A DNA stretch of 64,000 nucleotides, taken from the NCBI GenBank assembly GCA_002840125.1, contig PGZF01000005.1, forward strand, positions 248,001 through 312,000. Reading direction: 5' to 3'. A model generated the notes under the pieces. The model was not told the origin of the DNA. It saw nothing but the letters and a program-made list of their open reading frames with translations, and did no database searches. Below are positions 53,294 to 63,026 of the stretch, in pieces. The position numbers were made by a program, and so were the translations under genes. Position 1 is the first letter of the stretch. Each line of letters starts with the position of its first letter. This stretch comes from Gammaproteobacteria bacterium HGW-Gammaproteobacteria-15 (GTDB lineage: Bacteria; Pseudomonadota; Gammaproteobacteria; Enterobacterales; Alteromonadaceae).

Positions 53294-54584
53294 GAGTAAC
53301 GCGCCAGATAGTATTGGACAAATCGTCAGCAACAATTAATGCGCCCCTTGGATCTACTGTTACTCCGACAGGTCGGCCACGTGTTTTGCCGTCGCTACCA
53401 AGAAAGCCGGTGACAAAATCTACCGGCGGCCCGGCGGGGCGGCCTTCACGGAACGGCACAAATACCACTTTATAGCCCACCGGATTTTTACGGTTCCAGC
53501 TGCCATGCTCACCAATAAATACTCCGTCAGCGAATTTGGCCCCCATTGCAGCGTCAGAAAAATCGAGCCCGAGCGCTGCTACGTGCGAACCCAAGGCATA
53601 ATCAGGTTTAATTGCCGATGCCACCTTTTGCGGATCCTGCGGCCGTACACGGTCATCAATATTTTGCCCCCAATAGCTGTAGGGCCAGCCGTAAAAAGCC
53701 CCCTCTTTAACTGTTGTCAGGTAATCAGGCACCAGATTCGGCCCAATCTCGTCACGCTCATTCACTACTGCCCACAATTGACCATTTTCTGGTTGTATAG
53801 TGAGCGCCGTTGGATTACGTAAGCCTGTTGCGTAAGGCCGGTGTGCCCCGGTTTGAGCATCTACTTCCCAGATCATCGCACGGTCAGCCTCAGCCACCAT
53901 GCCCCTCTCGGTAATATTGCTGTTAGAGCCAATGCCAACGTAAAGAAAACGCCCATCGGCACTCGCTGCCAAAGCCTTGGTCCAGTGATGGTTGATCAGT
54001 GATGGTAGATCGGTAACCTTGACCGGCGGCCCTGTAGCTTCTGTCTGGCCCTCTTGATAATCGAAGCGTACCAGAGCGTCCTGATTGGCGACATACAGCT
54101 TGTTATCAACCAGCGCCAGCCCATACGGAGCGTTAAGATTGTCAGCAAACACGGTGCGGAACTCATAACTGCCATCACCATCGGCATCCCGTAATAAGGT
54201 CAAGCGATCCCCGCTTTCAACGCTGGTTGTGCCTTTTGATTTAATATAACCGGCAATTACATCTTTTAACTTCAGAGCCGGCGCATTACCGCCCTTGCCT
54301 TCGGCGATCAAAATGTCGCCATTGGGCAGAACGAGCATCTGCCGTGGCACCTTCAGATCAGTAGCTATAGCAGAGATAGTATAGCCTTCAGGCACTGTTG
54401 GCTGCTGATCGCCCCATGGCGCCGGTTCTGCGATTGTCATATCCGGCAACAGCCCATACTGTGGCGCTGGCAGTGTCGGGTTTGCACCATATTGCGCAGG
54501 ATCCGGCTCGTCGCCACTACAGGCAGCCAATAGCCCGGCCAGAGCAACAACACATAAGCACCTGTATAAATGCAGGTAAGTCAT
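53265..54584 (-). CDS. PQQ-dependent sugar (sorbosone) dehydrogenase family lipoprotein
   Basis: 439 residues from ATG 54584, chosen for its strong ribosome binding site (GGGAGGTG) and lipoprotein signal (LAGLLAAC). The six-bladed propeller of soluble glucose/sorbosone dehydrogenases is visible: VPRQMLVLPNGDILIAEG, LYVGIGSNSNITERG, ATGLRNPTALTIQPENGQLWAVVNERDEIGPNLVPDYL, GSWNRKNPVGYKVV. It oxidises an aldose or similar sugar with PQQ as cofactor, in the periplasm. It overlaps the upstream DUF2231 gene by four bases, forming an operon. Confidence 0.85.
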   Translation of the reverse strand: MTYLHLYRCLCVVALAGLLAACSGDEPDPAQYGANPTLPAPQYGLLPDMTIAEPAPWGDQQPTVPEGYTISAIATDLKVPRQMLVLPNGDILIAEGKGGNAPALKLKDVIAGYIKSKGTTSVESGDRLTLLRDADGDGSYEFRTVFADNLNAPYGLALVDNKLYVANQDALVRFDYQEGQTEATGPPVKVTDLPSLINHHWTKALAASADGRFLYVGIGSNSNITERGMVAEADRAMIWEVDAQTGAHRPYATGLRNPTALTIQPENGQLWAVVNERDEIGPNLVPDYLTTVKEGAFYGWPYSYWGQNIDDRVRPQDPQKVASAIKPDYALGSHVAALGLDFSDAAMGAKFADGVFIGEHGSWNRKNPVGYKVVFVPFREGRPAGPPVDFVTGFLGSDGKTRGRPVGVTVDPRGALIVADDLSNTIWRVTPTASVTRPD

Positions 54585-55009
54585 CTTACACCTCCCACAC
54601 CAAACCTGACGAAGCCGAGCCAGGCGGTAGCGCCAGCGAGCAAAACGCCAATAACAGACAAAATCAGCCCCACCGGCATAATAGCCCAGGCATCTCTGGC
54701 GTGGATTAAAGCATTGAACAAGCCCAGCAGCCACGAAACCAATAACAGAGCGGTATACAGCAAAAGCGGCCTACCTTGTCCAACTGCACGAATCAAATTG
54801 ATGATGGCCCACAACAGCACTAAGCCGCCCAACAGCAAGCCACCTGCGATTAGCCAGGAGGCAAAATTGCTCCACTGAATCTCGTAGCTGGATGCATAAG
54901 CCAGATCACTTAGTAAACCGCTCAAGAATAATATAAAAGTACCCGCAAGCAGCACCCCATGAACAGGATGAAGCCTGGGTTGATGTGTTCGATCATTACT
55001 GACAATCAC
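54581..55009 (-). CDS. DUF2231 membrane protein
   Basis: 142 residues with four hydrophobic segments (GTFILFLSGLLSDLAY, WLIAGGLLLGGLVLLWAII, LLLYTALLLVSWLLGLFNAL, VGLILSVIGVLLAGATAWLG) and the HPVHGVLLAGT start typical of DUF2231. Its role is unknown; it is a common partner of sorbosone dehydrogenase-type genes and might take electrons from the periplasmic enzyme. The stop overlaps the next start (ATGA). Confidence 0.85.
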   Translation of the reverse strand: MIVSNDRTHQPRLHPVHGVLLAGTFILFLSGLLSDLAYASSYEIQWSNFASWLIAGGLLLGGLVLLWAIINLIRAVGQGRPLLLYTALLLVSWLLGLFNALIHARDAWAIMPVGLILSVIGVLLAGATAWLGFVRFGVGGVR

Positions 55010-55231
55010 AATTTCCTCCTCACTTTTTATTTACAAATAAGTGTAGCAGCCGAGGCAGAAAGTGCTGAATTAACCGGCAATCCTGCGCCCGGCCGGGGAA
55101 TTTTCATAACGGGAATACAAGTGCTGTAAAGCAGATTTAACAGCCGCTGCTACAGATATTCGCTATTTAGCCTCACTGGCTACATTTGGTGTTATAGTTT
55201 CGCCAGCCCCCAATTAACACAAGGCTTTAGA

Positions 55232-55519
55232 ATGAAGCTTGATAAAGCAAAAAAACGCATTGCAAAGCAGATAAGCAAAGGCTTTGACGGTTACCCGCAT
55301 ATTTCATTAGCCTATTTCGGTGCCACTGCCGATTGCGCCACTGAAGTGGTAGTGAGTTTTATGTCTGCTGAGGGTGAAGCGCCGCAACAGCAACGCTTTG
55401 TTAGTACTGAAGATGTGCGCGAAGATGAAACTATTCAGTCTGTGCTGGTGAAAATAATAGAGCGCGCTAATGCCAATACCGTAACCGAAGTTGCAGGTAC
55501 CGGCATTATAGCTCGTTAA
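55232..55519 (+). CDS. Small conserved-looking protein of unknown function
   Basis: 95 residues: a basic N-terminal helix (LDKAKKRIAKQISKGFDGYP), then ISLAYFGATADCATEVVVSFMSAEGEAPQQQRF and a helix with DETIQSVLVKIIERANANTV. It is soluble with no signal peptide. I recognise no family. It sits alone between divergent and convergent neighbours. Codon use matches the core genome, which together with the leader supports a real gene. Confidence 0.7.
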   Translation: MKLDKAKKRIAKQISKGFDGYPHISLAYFGATADCATEVVVSFMSAEGEAPQQQRFVSTEDVREDETIQSVLVKIIERANANTVTEVAGTGIIAR

Positions 55520-55548
55520 TAATAGTCTGGTAACAGTAGTGTCTTGGC

Positions 55549-57015
55549 TTACTCAGCCGCAGTAACTTCCTGCTCTTTTACCAGCCATACCGACAGCGCA
55601 CCCAGCACCATGGCGGCTCCGGCCAGCATTACGATATACACCGCCTGGTTCTGAAATACCGAGCCTAAAATCCAACCGGCAATTAACCCGGAGATAATCT
55701 GCGGCGCAGCAATAGTAAAGTTAAAAATACCCATATAAACGCCGGTTTTATTTGCCGGTAAGGCACCGGCCAGTATTGCATATGGCATAGCCAGAATGGC
55801 GGCCCAGGCAATACCCACACCCAGCATCGGGATCATCAGCCCCAGTGCGCCTTTAGGAATTTCGACCTGAGTAATCAACAGGTTTACGTGGGTCATGGTA
55901 GGGTCGGTAAACAATATAAAGCTTAAATAACCCAGGCCACCGGCCAACAGCGATATTGAATAAACAAACTTGCGGCCAAACAGGTTAGCCAATTTGGCCA
56001 TAACTAATGAAAACAGCACGGCAAACAGCGAGTACCCGGCATATAAAATACCCACCCAATCACCCGCTGCGCCTTTGGCCGCCGCGATATGTGCCGGTAC
56101 ACCACCCATTTGGGCAATATAGGCACCGTCATACCACTCTACGCCAACGCCCCAGGTATTTTGTGCAATAGCGGCCGGGAAATAAGTCCACATAATAAAC
56201 AGAGCAAACCAGGAAAAAAACTGCACCAACGCCAGCTGCTTCATAATACGCGGCATGCTTTTCATGGTTTGCCAGAAATCGGTTAACTTCTCGCCCAGCG
56301 AACGCGATTGGCGCACCTGCTCGGCTAAAGCCTGAGCTTCTGAATCCAGGCCTTTGTAGGCGTAATACTGTTCTGGCGCATACTCTTTAGTGCGAAATAC
56401 TGTCCACAGTACAGACCCCAGCAATACCGTAGCGCCAATATAAAATGCCCAAATAACCGAAGGCGCCACTTCGCCGGCTTTAGAGGCGTTTTCCAGCCCG
56501 ACAACATTGGTTAACACAAAAGGCAAAATAGAGCCAAATACCGCACCAATATTGATCAGTAAAGTTTGCACCGAATAGCCCAGATTCCGCTGTTCTGCCG
56601 GCACCATATCGGATACCAGAGAACGAAACGGCTGAAAGGTAACGTTAAAGGCTGCATCTTTAATGGCAAAGATAATAAGACCAAATAGCATTGGAGGAAT
56701 AAAAGCCACCATCATTGACGAGTTGGGCAGCAATACCATGGCAGCCGCGGCGACTATGGCACCGCCTAGCATAAAGGGTAACCGGCGGCCGAGTTTATTC
56801 CAGGTACGGTCAGACGCCGCACCCACAATAGGCTGCACCAGCAAGCCCATAATAGGCGCTGCCAGCCAGAATAATGACAGCGACGACAGATCTGCGCCTA
56901 AGTCTGACAAAATCCGGCTAACGTTACCGTTTTGCAGCGCAAAACCAATTTGTACACCAAGAAAGCCGAAACTGAGGTTCCAGATCTGCCAGAAAGAGAG
57001 CTTAGGTTGTTTCAT
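55549..57015 (-). CDS. MFS sugar transporter, GPH/SLC45-like (maltose or maltodextrin type)
   Basis: 488 residues with twelve hydrophobic segments. LSFGFLGVQIGFALQNGNVSRILSDLGA and IVGAASDRTWNKLGRRLPFMLGG are typical of bacterial and plant sucrose/maltose importers of this type. It is divergent from the GH13 lipoprotein gene, and a MalR-like operator lies between them, so it most likely imports maltose or maltodextrins made by the extracellular enzymes. The exact substrate is inferred from context. Confidence 0.88.
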   Translation of the reverse strand: MKQPKLSFWQIWNLSFGFLGVQIGFALQNGNVSRILSDLGADLSSLSLFWLAAPIMGLLVQPIVGAASDRTWNKLGRRLPFMLGGAIVAAAAMVLLPNSSMMVAFIPPMLFGLIIFAIKDAAFNVTFQPFRSLVSDMVPAEQRNLGYSVQTLLINIGAVFGSILPFVLTNVVGLENASKAGEVAPSVIWAFYIGATVLLGSVLWTVFRTKEYAPEQYYAYKGLDSEAQALAEQVRQSRSLGEKLTDFWQTMKSMPRIMKQLALVQFFSWFALFIMWTYFPAAIAQNTWGVGVEWYDGAYIAQMGGVPAHIAAAKGAAGDWVGILYAGYSLFAVLFSLVMAKLANLFGRKFVYSISLLAGGLGYLSFILFTDPTMTHVNLLITQVEIPKGALGLMIPMLGVGIAWAAILAMPYAILAGALPANKTGVYMGIFNFTIAAPQIISGLIAGWILGSVFQNQAVYIVMLAGAAMVLGALSVWLVKEQEVTAAE

Positions 57016-57101
57016 TACAGGTCCCCGGATATTTTTATTCTATTATGATGCTTGTTATGTTGGCCTAAACTACACGATAGCAGCCATTTTGCGCAAAACT
57101 G

Positions 57102-57115
57102 TGCATACGTATTCA
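57102..57115. promoter_or_regulatory. MalR-like operator in the divergent MFS/GH13 promoter region
   Basis: TGCATACGTATTCA, one base from the perfect palindrome at 25002, lies 86 bases before the MFS gene and 119 before the GH13 gene. It probably controls both. Confidence 0.65.
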
Positions 57116-57234
57116 TCTTGTTGTTGCACTGTTTTGGCGTTATTACCAACCTTTAGTTAGCAAAACTGCACCATATTGCTGCGCTGCACTAAATACTGGC
57201 ACGCTGCTTAAAATAATACTCTGACGGGGACGCA

Positions 57235-58992
57235 ATGAAAGCTTTTACCTTAAGCGCACTGGCGCTGTCTTTATTACTGGCCGGTTGTAAGCCTGCACCA
57301 ACCACTAACGTTGCACCTGCTGCACCACAGGCTGTTACCGCGGTGCAGCAAAATGCGGTAACAAATGCGGTAACAAAAGAAAGTGAGGCGGCTAAAAACT
57401 GGTGGCAGGATGCAGTGTTTTATCAAATCTGGCCGCGCAGTTTTTATGACACCAGTGGCGATGGCCACGGCGACTTTAACGGCATGACCGCCAAACTACC
57501 CTATTTGCAGGAACTGGGCGTAAATGCGCTGTGGCTAACACCGATGTTTGAAGCGCCGTCGTATCACGGTTACGACTTTACCGAGTTTTATCAGGTAGAA
57601 AGTGATTACGGCACTATGGCCGAGTTTGAAGCTTTTATTCAGGCCGCTGATGCCAAAGGTATGAAGGTGATATTGGATCTGGTAATTAACCATATCTCCA
57701 GTGAACATGACTGGTTTAAACGTTCAGCTGCCGGTGAAGCGCCGTACAAAGACTACTTTGTCTGGCGCGATGATATGCCAGCAGCGGGCAGTGGCTGGGG
57801 CCATGCCTGGAGCGACAATGATAAACCCGAGGCCGTATGGCACTATAACGACACCCGCAAAGCCTGGTACTACGCCGCCTTTGGCGCCAGCCAGCCTGAC
57901 TTAAACTTGCGCCACCCCGATGTGATTGCTGAAATGAAAAAAATGGCTAAATTCTGGCTGGATAAAGGCGTGGCCGGCTTTCGCCTGGATGCCGTACGTT
58001 TTGCGATGGAAGGCGGCCCGGATGCCCAGGCAGACACTGATGAAACTATTGCCTACTGGCAGGATTTCAACCAATTTGTTAAAAGCGTTAACCCAGAGGC
58101 TTACTTAGTGGGCGAAGCCTGGGTAGATATTCCGGTAGCGGCGCGCTACTACGGCGCGGGTAAAGGCCTGGATCAGGGTTTTGATTTTGAAGTCGGCTAT
58201 AAAATTCTTGGCTTACTGCAACCCAACGCTGGTGGCGAAGCCCAGTTTGGCACTATGCAATCTAACGCTAAGCAAGTGGCTGATGCCCGGCCGTTGCAAC
58301 AAAGTGTACTGCAGCAAAACGTGCAACAACGTACTGAGTCTGAGGCACCGCTGCACTTTTTTGCGCCGTTTTTAACCAACCACGATCAGGAACGAATTGC
58401 TTATCAGTTAAAACAGCACGATGCCAAAGCCAAACTGGCGGCAGCTATGCTATTTAGCTCGCCCGGCACACCTTACATTTACTACGGTGAAGAAATTGGC
58501 TTAACCCAGGATCGCAGCGGCCACGACGTGTTTAAACGCGCCCCTATGCAATGGGATAACAGCAAGCAGGCTGGCTTTACCAAAGCTGACAACAGCTGGG
58601 TAGAGCAAATGCAGCTGTTTGGTGAAGGCTTCCCAAACTGGTGGCCGGATTTTCTGGCTAAGCAGTTGGAAGCTGAAGATCGCAGTGTGGCCGCACAACA
58701 GGATCAACCGGATTCTATCTGGCAATTGTACAAGCTGTTAATTGCGCAGAAAAAACAGCGGCCAGAGCTGGGTATTGATGGCAGTTATCAGGTAACTCAG
58801 CTGGATAACGGCATAGTAAAAATTGCACGGGAACTAAACGGTAGTAAAAGCCTGTTTATCTTAAACCTGAGTGACAGCGCGCAGGATATCAGCAGCATAA
58901 GCCGTGAAGGTTTAAGCGCCAGCTGGTCGTTTGACCTTGATGGCAGTCAACTGGCTGGCCATGGTCTGCTACTCCTGCAAACCACGCCCTGA
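57235..58992 (+). CDS. GH13 alpha-glucosidase-type lipoprotein
   Basis: 585 residues with a lipoprotein signal (LSLLLAGC). After a low-complexity linker comes WWQDAVFYQIWPRSFYDTSGDGHGD, typical of alpha-glucosidases/oligo-1,6-glucosidases. The triad is Asp252 (GFRLDAVRF), Glu294 (VGEAW) and Asp384 (NHDQER). It cuts maltodextrins or isomalto-oligosaccharides to sugars for the divergent MFS transporter. It is likely anchored to a membrane and faces the periplasm. Confidence 0.9.
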   Translation: MKAFTLSALALSLLLAGCKPAPTTNVAPAAPQAVTAVQQNAVTNAVTKESEAAKNWWQDAVFYQIWPRSFYDTSGDGHGDFNGMTAKLPYLQELGVNALWLTPMFEAPSYHGYDFTEFYQVESDYGTMAEFEAFIQAADAKGMKVILDLVINHISSEHDWFKRSAAGEAPYKDYFVWRDDMPAAGSGWGHAWSDNDKPEAVWHYNDTRKAWYYAAFGASQPDLNLRHPDVIAEMKKMAKFWLDKGVAGFRLDAVRFAMEGGPDAQADTDETIAYWQDFNQFVKSVNPEAYLVGEAWVDIPVAARYYGAGKGLDQGFDFEVGYKILGLLQPNAGGEAQFGTMQSNAKQVADARPLQQSVLQQNVQQRTESEAPLHFFAPFLTNHDQERIAYQLKQHDAKAKLAAAMLFSSPGTPYIYYGEEIGLTQDRSGHDVFKRAPMQWDNSKQAGFTKADNSWVEQMQLFGEGFPNWWPDFLAKQLEAEDRSVAAQQDQPDSIWQLYKLLIAQKKQRPELGIDGSYQVTQLDNGIVKIARELNGSKSLFILNLSDSAQDISSISREGLSASWSFDLDGSQLAGHGLLLLQTTP

Positions 58993-59010
58993 AGCTTACA
59001 GACTCTCCCT

Positions 59011-59045
59011 AAAACCGCCGGCTAGTTTAGCGGCGGTTTTTCTTT
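59011..59045. terminator. Bidirectional terminator
   Basis: AAAACCGCCG and CGGCGGTTTT form a 10-bp stem with a 10-base loop and T runs on both strands. It lies between the convergent GH13 and endonuclease-like genes. Confidence 0.85.
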
Positions 59046-59051
59046 AAGCTA

Positions 59052-59903
59052 TTATGGCTTTTGCGGTAAGGTAATTACCGTCGAAATAGGAAAATGATCG
59101 GAGATATACACGCCGGCAACGCCCAGTTGATAAGTGCGGTAGTTATGGCTTTTTAAGCCGTTACCTATAAAAATATAATCAATGCGACTTCTTTCGCCTG
59201 CAGCAAAACCGTTGTAGGTACCGACATCTTCGGCGTTTGCCAGGGTTGCGGAGTCTGTCAACTGCAGCAAACGGCCAGAAGTGAGCGTTTTGTAAGCTAC
59301 GCTATTGCTCAGCATATTAAAATCGCCCAGTAAAATAACCGGTTTGTTACCGGCAATAGCCGGAATATGTGTCAGCAAAAATTCAGCACTTTTTTGTCTG
59401 GCCAGGTCGCTTACATGGCTGAAATGCACATTAAATACAAAGAAATCACTGCCGTCTTTTTCAAAATGCCCCCAGCTGGCAACGCGGGGAAGCTGTGCCT
59501 GCCAGCCGATTGAGCCTGCAACATCGGGTGTTTCAGATAACCAAAAATTGCCGCCATCCAGTTTAGTAATAGTGTTTTTATTATAAAACAACGGCACAAA
59601 CTCACCGGCAATAACGCCATCGTCTCTGCCAACACCAATGTAGCTGTAATCAGGCAGTTGCCCGTTTAACCAGCTAAGTTGATGGTGCAACACCTCTTGT
59701 AAACCCAGTACATCAGGCTGCAGTGTTTTTAAGTGGGCATATATCAGGTGTTGTCTGTTTGGCCAGGCATTAATTGCATCATCAGGGTTGTCGTAACGAA
59801 TATTAAAGCTTTCAACAACCAGGCTGGTTGCGTTTACTTTTACCAGCATACTGCAGGCTGTAAATAACCCGAACAACAATACAAACTTAATGGCTTTTAT
59901 CAT
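59052..59903 (-). CDS. Endonuclease/exonuclease/phosphatase family protein, exported
   Basis: 283 residues from ATG 59903, which begins a signal peptide (FVLLFGLFTACSMLVKVNA). The EEP fold has VVESFNIRYDNPDDAINAWPNR, LGLQEV (catalytic Glu), ILLGDFN (Asp, Asn) and the late SDHFPI (Asp-His). This set hydrolyses phosphodiesters or phosphate esters with Mg2+; close relatives with this start include secreted nucleases and phosphatases. The exact substrate is unknown. A further 19 codons are open upstream but lack a signal sequence. Confidence 0.85.
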   Translation of the reverse strand: MIKAIKFVLLFGLFTACSMLVKVNATSLVVESFNIRYDNPDDAINAWPNRQHLIYAHLKTLQPDVLGLQEVLHHQLSWLNGQLPDYSYIGVGRDDGVIAGEFVPLFYNKNTITKLDGGNFWLSETPDVAGSIGWQAQLPRVASWGHFEKDGSDFFVFNVHFSHVSDLARQKSAEFLLTHIPAIAGNKPVILLGDFNMLSNSVAYKTLTSGRLLQLTDSATLANAEDVGTYNGFAAGERSRIDYIFIGNGLKSHNYRTYQLGVAGVYISDHFPISTVITLPQKP

Positions 59904-60059
59904 AACGACTCTTTTTGTTTTGATAGATGTAATTATTGTAGAGAAGCAGTATTGCGCCATTGTGAAACTAACACAACCATACTAAAAGCGCATAGGCGTA
60001 AGCCTTTGTCAGCGCTACACTAAGTTCATCCCTTAGTGGCTTTTATCGCGGATGCTGTT

Positions 60060-61808
60060 ATGTCTGACCGTTCCCACCTGTTTTCTCTGCGTGCTGGCCA
60101 TGCCCTGCGCGAGGTACTGGCCGAAGGTTATAGCCTGAATAAACTCGGTAAAGACCTGCTGGCCGGTATTACCGTGGGCATTATTGCCATACCTCTGGCG
60201 ATGGCGCTGGCCATTGCCTCAGGCGTGGCACCGCAATACGGTTTGTATACCGCTATTATCGCCGGTTTGGTTATTGCGTTAACCGGTGGTTCGCGTTACA
60301 GCATTAGCGGCCCCACCGCAGCCTTTGTGGTTATTTTGTATCCGGTGGCATTAAAATATGGTTTAAGCGGCTTACTTATTGCCACCGTACTATCCGGTGT
60401 GCTGCTGCTGGTTATGGCTTTTATGCGGCTGGGGCGGCTAATTGAGTATATTCCCGAATCCGTCACCTTAGGCTTTACCGGCGGCATTGCCGTGGTTATT
60501 GCCACCTTACAAATTAAAGACTTTTTTGGCCTGCCGATAGAGGCCATGCCCGAGCACTTTGCCGACAAACTGCTGATACTGGCGCAAATGCTACCGCAAT
60601 TATCCTGGCCCAGCTTGCTGGTTGCCGTAGTGACGCTGGCCGTTATGCTGCTGTGGCCCAGACTAAAAACCATTATACCGGCCCATTTACCGGCGCTGTT
60701 TATTGGCACCTTGCTGGCATTATTGCTGCTAGGTTTGGGTGCGGATCTGGACACCATAGGTTCGCGCTTTAGTTACACCACACCCGATGGCGCCAGCGGC
60801 AGCGGTATTCCGCCCTACCTGCCTTACTTTGACTGGCCCTGGCTAAGGCCCGGCCCCGATGGCGAATTGTTAGGCTTTAGCTGGCAACTGGTTAAAGATT
60901 TACTGGCAGCCGCTTTTGCTATGGCCATGCTGGGCGCTATTGAATCCTTGCTGTGTGCCGTAGTGCTGGATGGTATGTCGGGCCGGCGCCACAGTGCTAA
61001 CAGTGAGCTGCTGGGCCAGGGCATTGGTAATATTATTACGCCGTTTTTTGGCGGCATTACCGCCACTGCCGCACTGGCACGTTCATCGGCCAACTTTAAA
61101 GCCGGAGCTCAGTCGCCCGTAGCAGCGATGGTGCATGCACTGGTATTGCTGCTGGGCCTGATGCTGCTGGCACCGGTGTTATCTTATGTACCGATGGCGG
61201 CACTGGCATCATTGCTGATAATAGTAGCCTGGAATATGAGCGAAGCGCCCAAAGCCGTGCATTTACTCAAAACAGCGCCGCGCAGCGATATCTGGGTATT
61301 TATTACCTGTTTTTCCCTTACCGTGCTGTTTGATATGGTGACCGCCATTACCGCCGGTATTCTGCTGGCGGCATTGCTGTTTGTGAAAGAAATTGCCGAA
61401 ATGAGCAAAGTGACCGATATCAGCCATAACCGTAAACAGGTTGAACAGCCGATCCCCACTGGCTGGCAGGTGCTGAAGATCAGCGGGCCGCTGTTTTTTG
61501 CCGCCGCCGATCGTATTTTTGCTGATATCGCCCGTTTAAGTGAGCGCAGCCGTGGCCTGGTATTGTATATGGACGGCGTACCTTTGCTGGACGCCGGCGG
61601 CCTGGCCGCACTGAATAAGCTGATCAGCAAGTGCCATAAAAGCAAAACCCAGCTGGTGATAGCCGATTTACAGTTTCAACCGCTGAAAACCCTGGCCAAA
61701 GCCGGGGTAAAACCCGTGCCGGGCCAGCTGAGCTTTTACCCGACATTGCGCGAAGCACTGGAAATGTTATATCAGCAAGCCGCGGCAACAGAAGAGCAAG
61801 ACGGCTGA
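60060..61808 (+). CDS. SulP family inorganic anion transporter
   Basis: 582 residues from ATG 60060; GTG 60036 is also in frame. The transmembrane domain (DLLAGITVGIIAIPLAMALAIASGVAPQYGLY, GGSRYSISGPTAAFVVI) has the SulP signature, and a C-terminal STAS domain follows (LKISGPLFFAAADRIFADI, VLYMDGVPLLDAGG). SulP proteins carry sulfate, bicarbonate or other anions with sodium or protons. The substrate is not decided by sequence. The last 37 bases overlap the convergent PepSY gene. Confidence 0.9.
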   Translation: MSDRSHLFSLRAGHALREVLAEGYSLNKLGKDLLAGITVGIIAIPLAMALAIASGVAPQYGLYTAIIAGLVIALTGGSRYSISGPTAAFVVILYPVALKYGLSGLLIATVLSGVLLLVMAFMRLGRLIEYIPESVTLGFTGGIAVVIATLQIKDFFGLPIEAMPEHFADKLLILAQMLPQLSWPSLLVAVVTLAVMLLWPRLKTIIPAHLPALFIGTLLALLLLGLGADLDTIGSRFSYTTPDGASGSGIPPYLPYFDWPWLRPGPDGELLGFSWQLVKDLLAAAFAMAMLGAIESLLCAVVLDGMSGRRHSANSELLGQGIGNIITPFFGGITATAALARSSANFKAGAQSPVAAMVHALVLLLGLMLLAPVLSYVPMAALASLLIIVAWNMSEAPKAVHLLKTAPRSDIWVFITCFSLTVLFDMVTAITAGILLAALLFVKEIAEMSKVTDISHNRKQVEQPIPTGWQVLKISGPLFFAAADRIFADIARLSERSRGLVLYMDGVPLLDAGGLAALNKLISKCHKSKTQLVIADLQFQPLKTLAKAGVKPVPGQLSFYPTLREALEMLYQQAAATEEQDG

Positions 61809-63025
61809 GTACCCGCCAGCGTACCCAGCAGCGGTGATAACGGCGGCTTGCTTAGCTCACGCTGCGAGAACGTCGCGCTGGTCCAGACAATACCACTTAG
61901 CGCCACCAGTAGTGCCAGCCAACCGGACAGACCCAGCCAGCGGGCCAAACTTGGCTGTTTATGTTTGCTGCGTAGCCAGTGCATCCGCATACCACCGGCC
62001 ACCAAAATACACAAGCCGGTGCCAAATAGCGCATAAATCAGTTTAACTGCCAGGCCACTAAAGTTACCAAAATGCAGCGGGTCGGCCATATCGGTCAGAT
62101 AAGCCAGCAGGCCTAAATCAGCAGTATGCTGGGTGCCAATAACAACACCCGCGCTATCCAGGTAAATACGGTTAGCCCGGTCGCGCAGCAGTAAATCACC
62201 CGCCTGGCCGCTAACCACAATCGGCGCTTTGGCATTGCTGTTATACAGCACAGCGCGGATATCCAGCTGTGGCCGTTGTTGCTGCGCTATGCTGGTTATT
62301 TCGGTTAGCGATAAGGGTTGTGTTGGCGGTGTTGCATTTGGTGCCGGGCTTAATGTAGCCCGGGGCACAGGTGGATAATATTGCAGTGGTGTTTTTAGCA
62401 ACCAGTGCTCGGCAAAGTACCACAAGCCGGTTAATGTCATCAGCAATACAAACCACCAGCTCCATAAGCCAATAAGCTTGTGCCACGACGCCCAGCTGCT
62501 GCGCACTGCCCAGCGCCATTTGCCGGGGTTATGTAACCATTGCCGCCACCAGTTGCGATAGACATAAAAACTTGAGACGAGTGAAATAAGCAGCAAAAAG
62601 CTCAGCGAGGTAACAACTACCTTGCCCACGCCTTCGACCGACAAATACATATGCAAATTGCGCAAAAAACGCGATAACCGGCCCCAGTCACCGCTGCCGG
62701 TAAGGCTGCCGCTGGCCGGATCAAAATAAGCAAACCGAAACCCGTCTGGCGTAGCCAGTGACGCTTCGCCCGCCAGATAAGTCTGCTGATGTACCTGTAC
62801 GCTGATCAGTTGGCTATCCGGGTAAGCAGCGGCCAGATTTTGTTCCAGCTGTATCCAGTTAACCGGGCCACTGCGACTGCTAAGTGCGCGGTATTTGCTG
62901 TCGCTCAGGTACTGTATTTCATAGCTAAGCGCTGCTAATACGCCTGTAACGCATACCAGCAGCAACAGCGCCCCCAGCACAAAGCCTGCCCAGGAATGCA
63001 GTGCAAACCATTGCCGGTTAGTCAT
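61772..63025 (-). CDS. PepSY-TM domain protein (iron-regulated membrane protein type)
   Basis: 417 residues with four transmembrane segments: HSWAGFVLGALLLLVCVTGVLAAL at the start, SLSFLLLISLVSSFYVY, WSWWFVLLMTLTGLWYF, and LIYALFGTGLCILVAGG, with a fifth near the end. The large periplasmic loop holds PepSY-like parts. Such proteins commonly lie next to siderophore receptor genes and are thought to reduce or release iron from the siderophore. Its ATG is one base from the stop of the receptor (TGATATG), so the two form an operon. Confidence 0.88.
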   Translation of the reverse strand: MTNRQWFALHSWAGFVLGALLLLVCVTGVLAALSYEIQYLSDSKYRALSSRSGPVNWIQLEQNLAAAYPDSQLISVQVHQQTYLAGEASLATPDGFRFAYFDPASGSLTGSGDWGRLSRFLRNLHMYLSVEGVGKVVVTSLSFLLLISLVSSFYVYRNWWRQWLHNPGKWRWAVRSSWASWHKLIGLWSWWFVLLMTLTGLWYFAEHWLLKTPLQYYPPVPRATLSPAPNATPPTQPLSLTEITSIAQQQRPQLDIRAVLYNSNAKAPIVVSGQAGDLLLRDRANRIYLDSAGVVIGTQHTADLGLLAYLTDMADPLHFGNFSGLAVKLIYALFGTGLCILVAGGMRMHWLRSKHKQPSLARWLGLSGWLALLVALSGIVWTSATFSQRELSKPPLSPLLGTLAGTQPSCSSVAAAC

Positions 63026-63026
63026 A

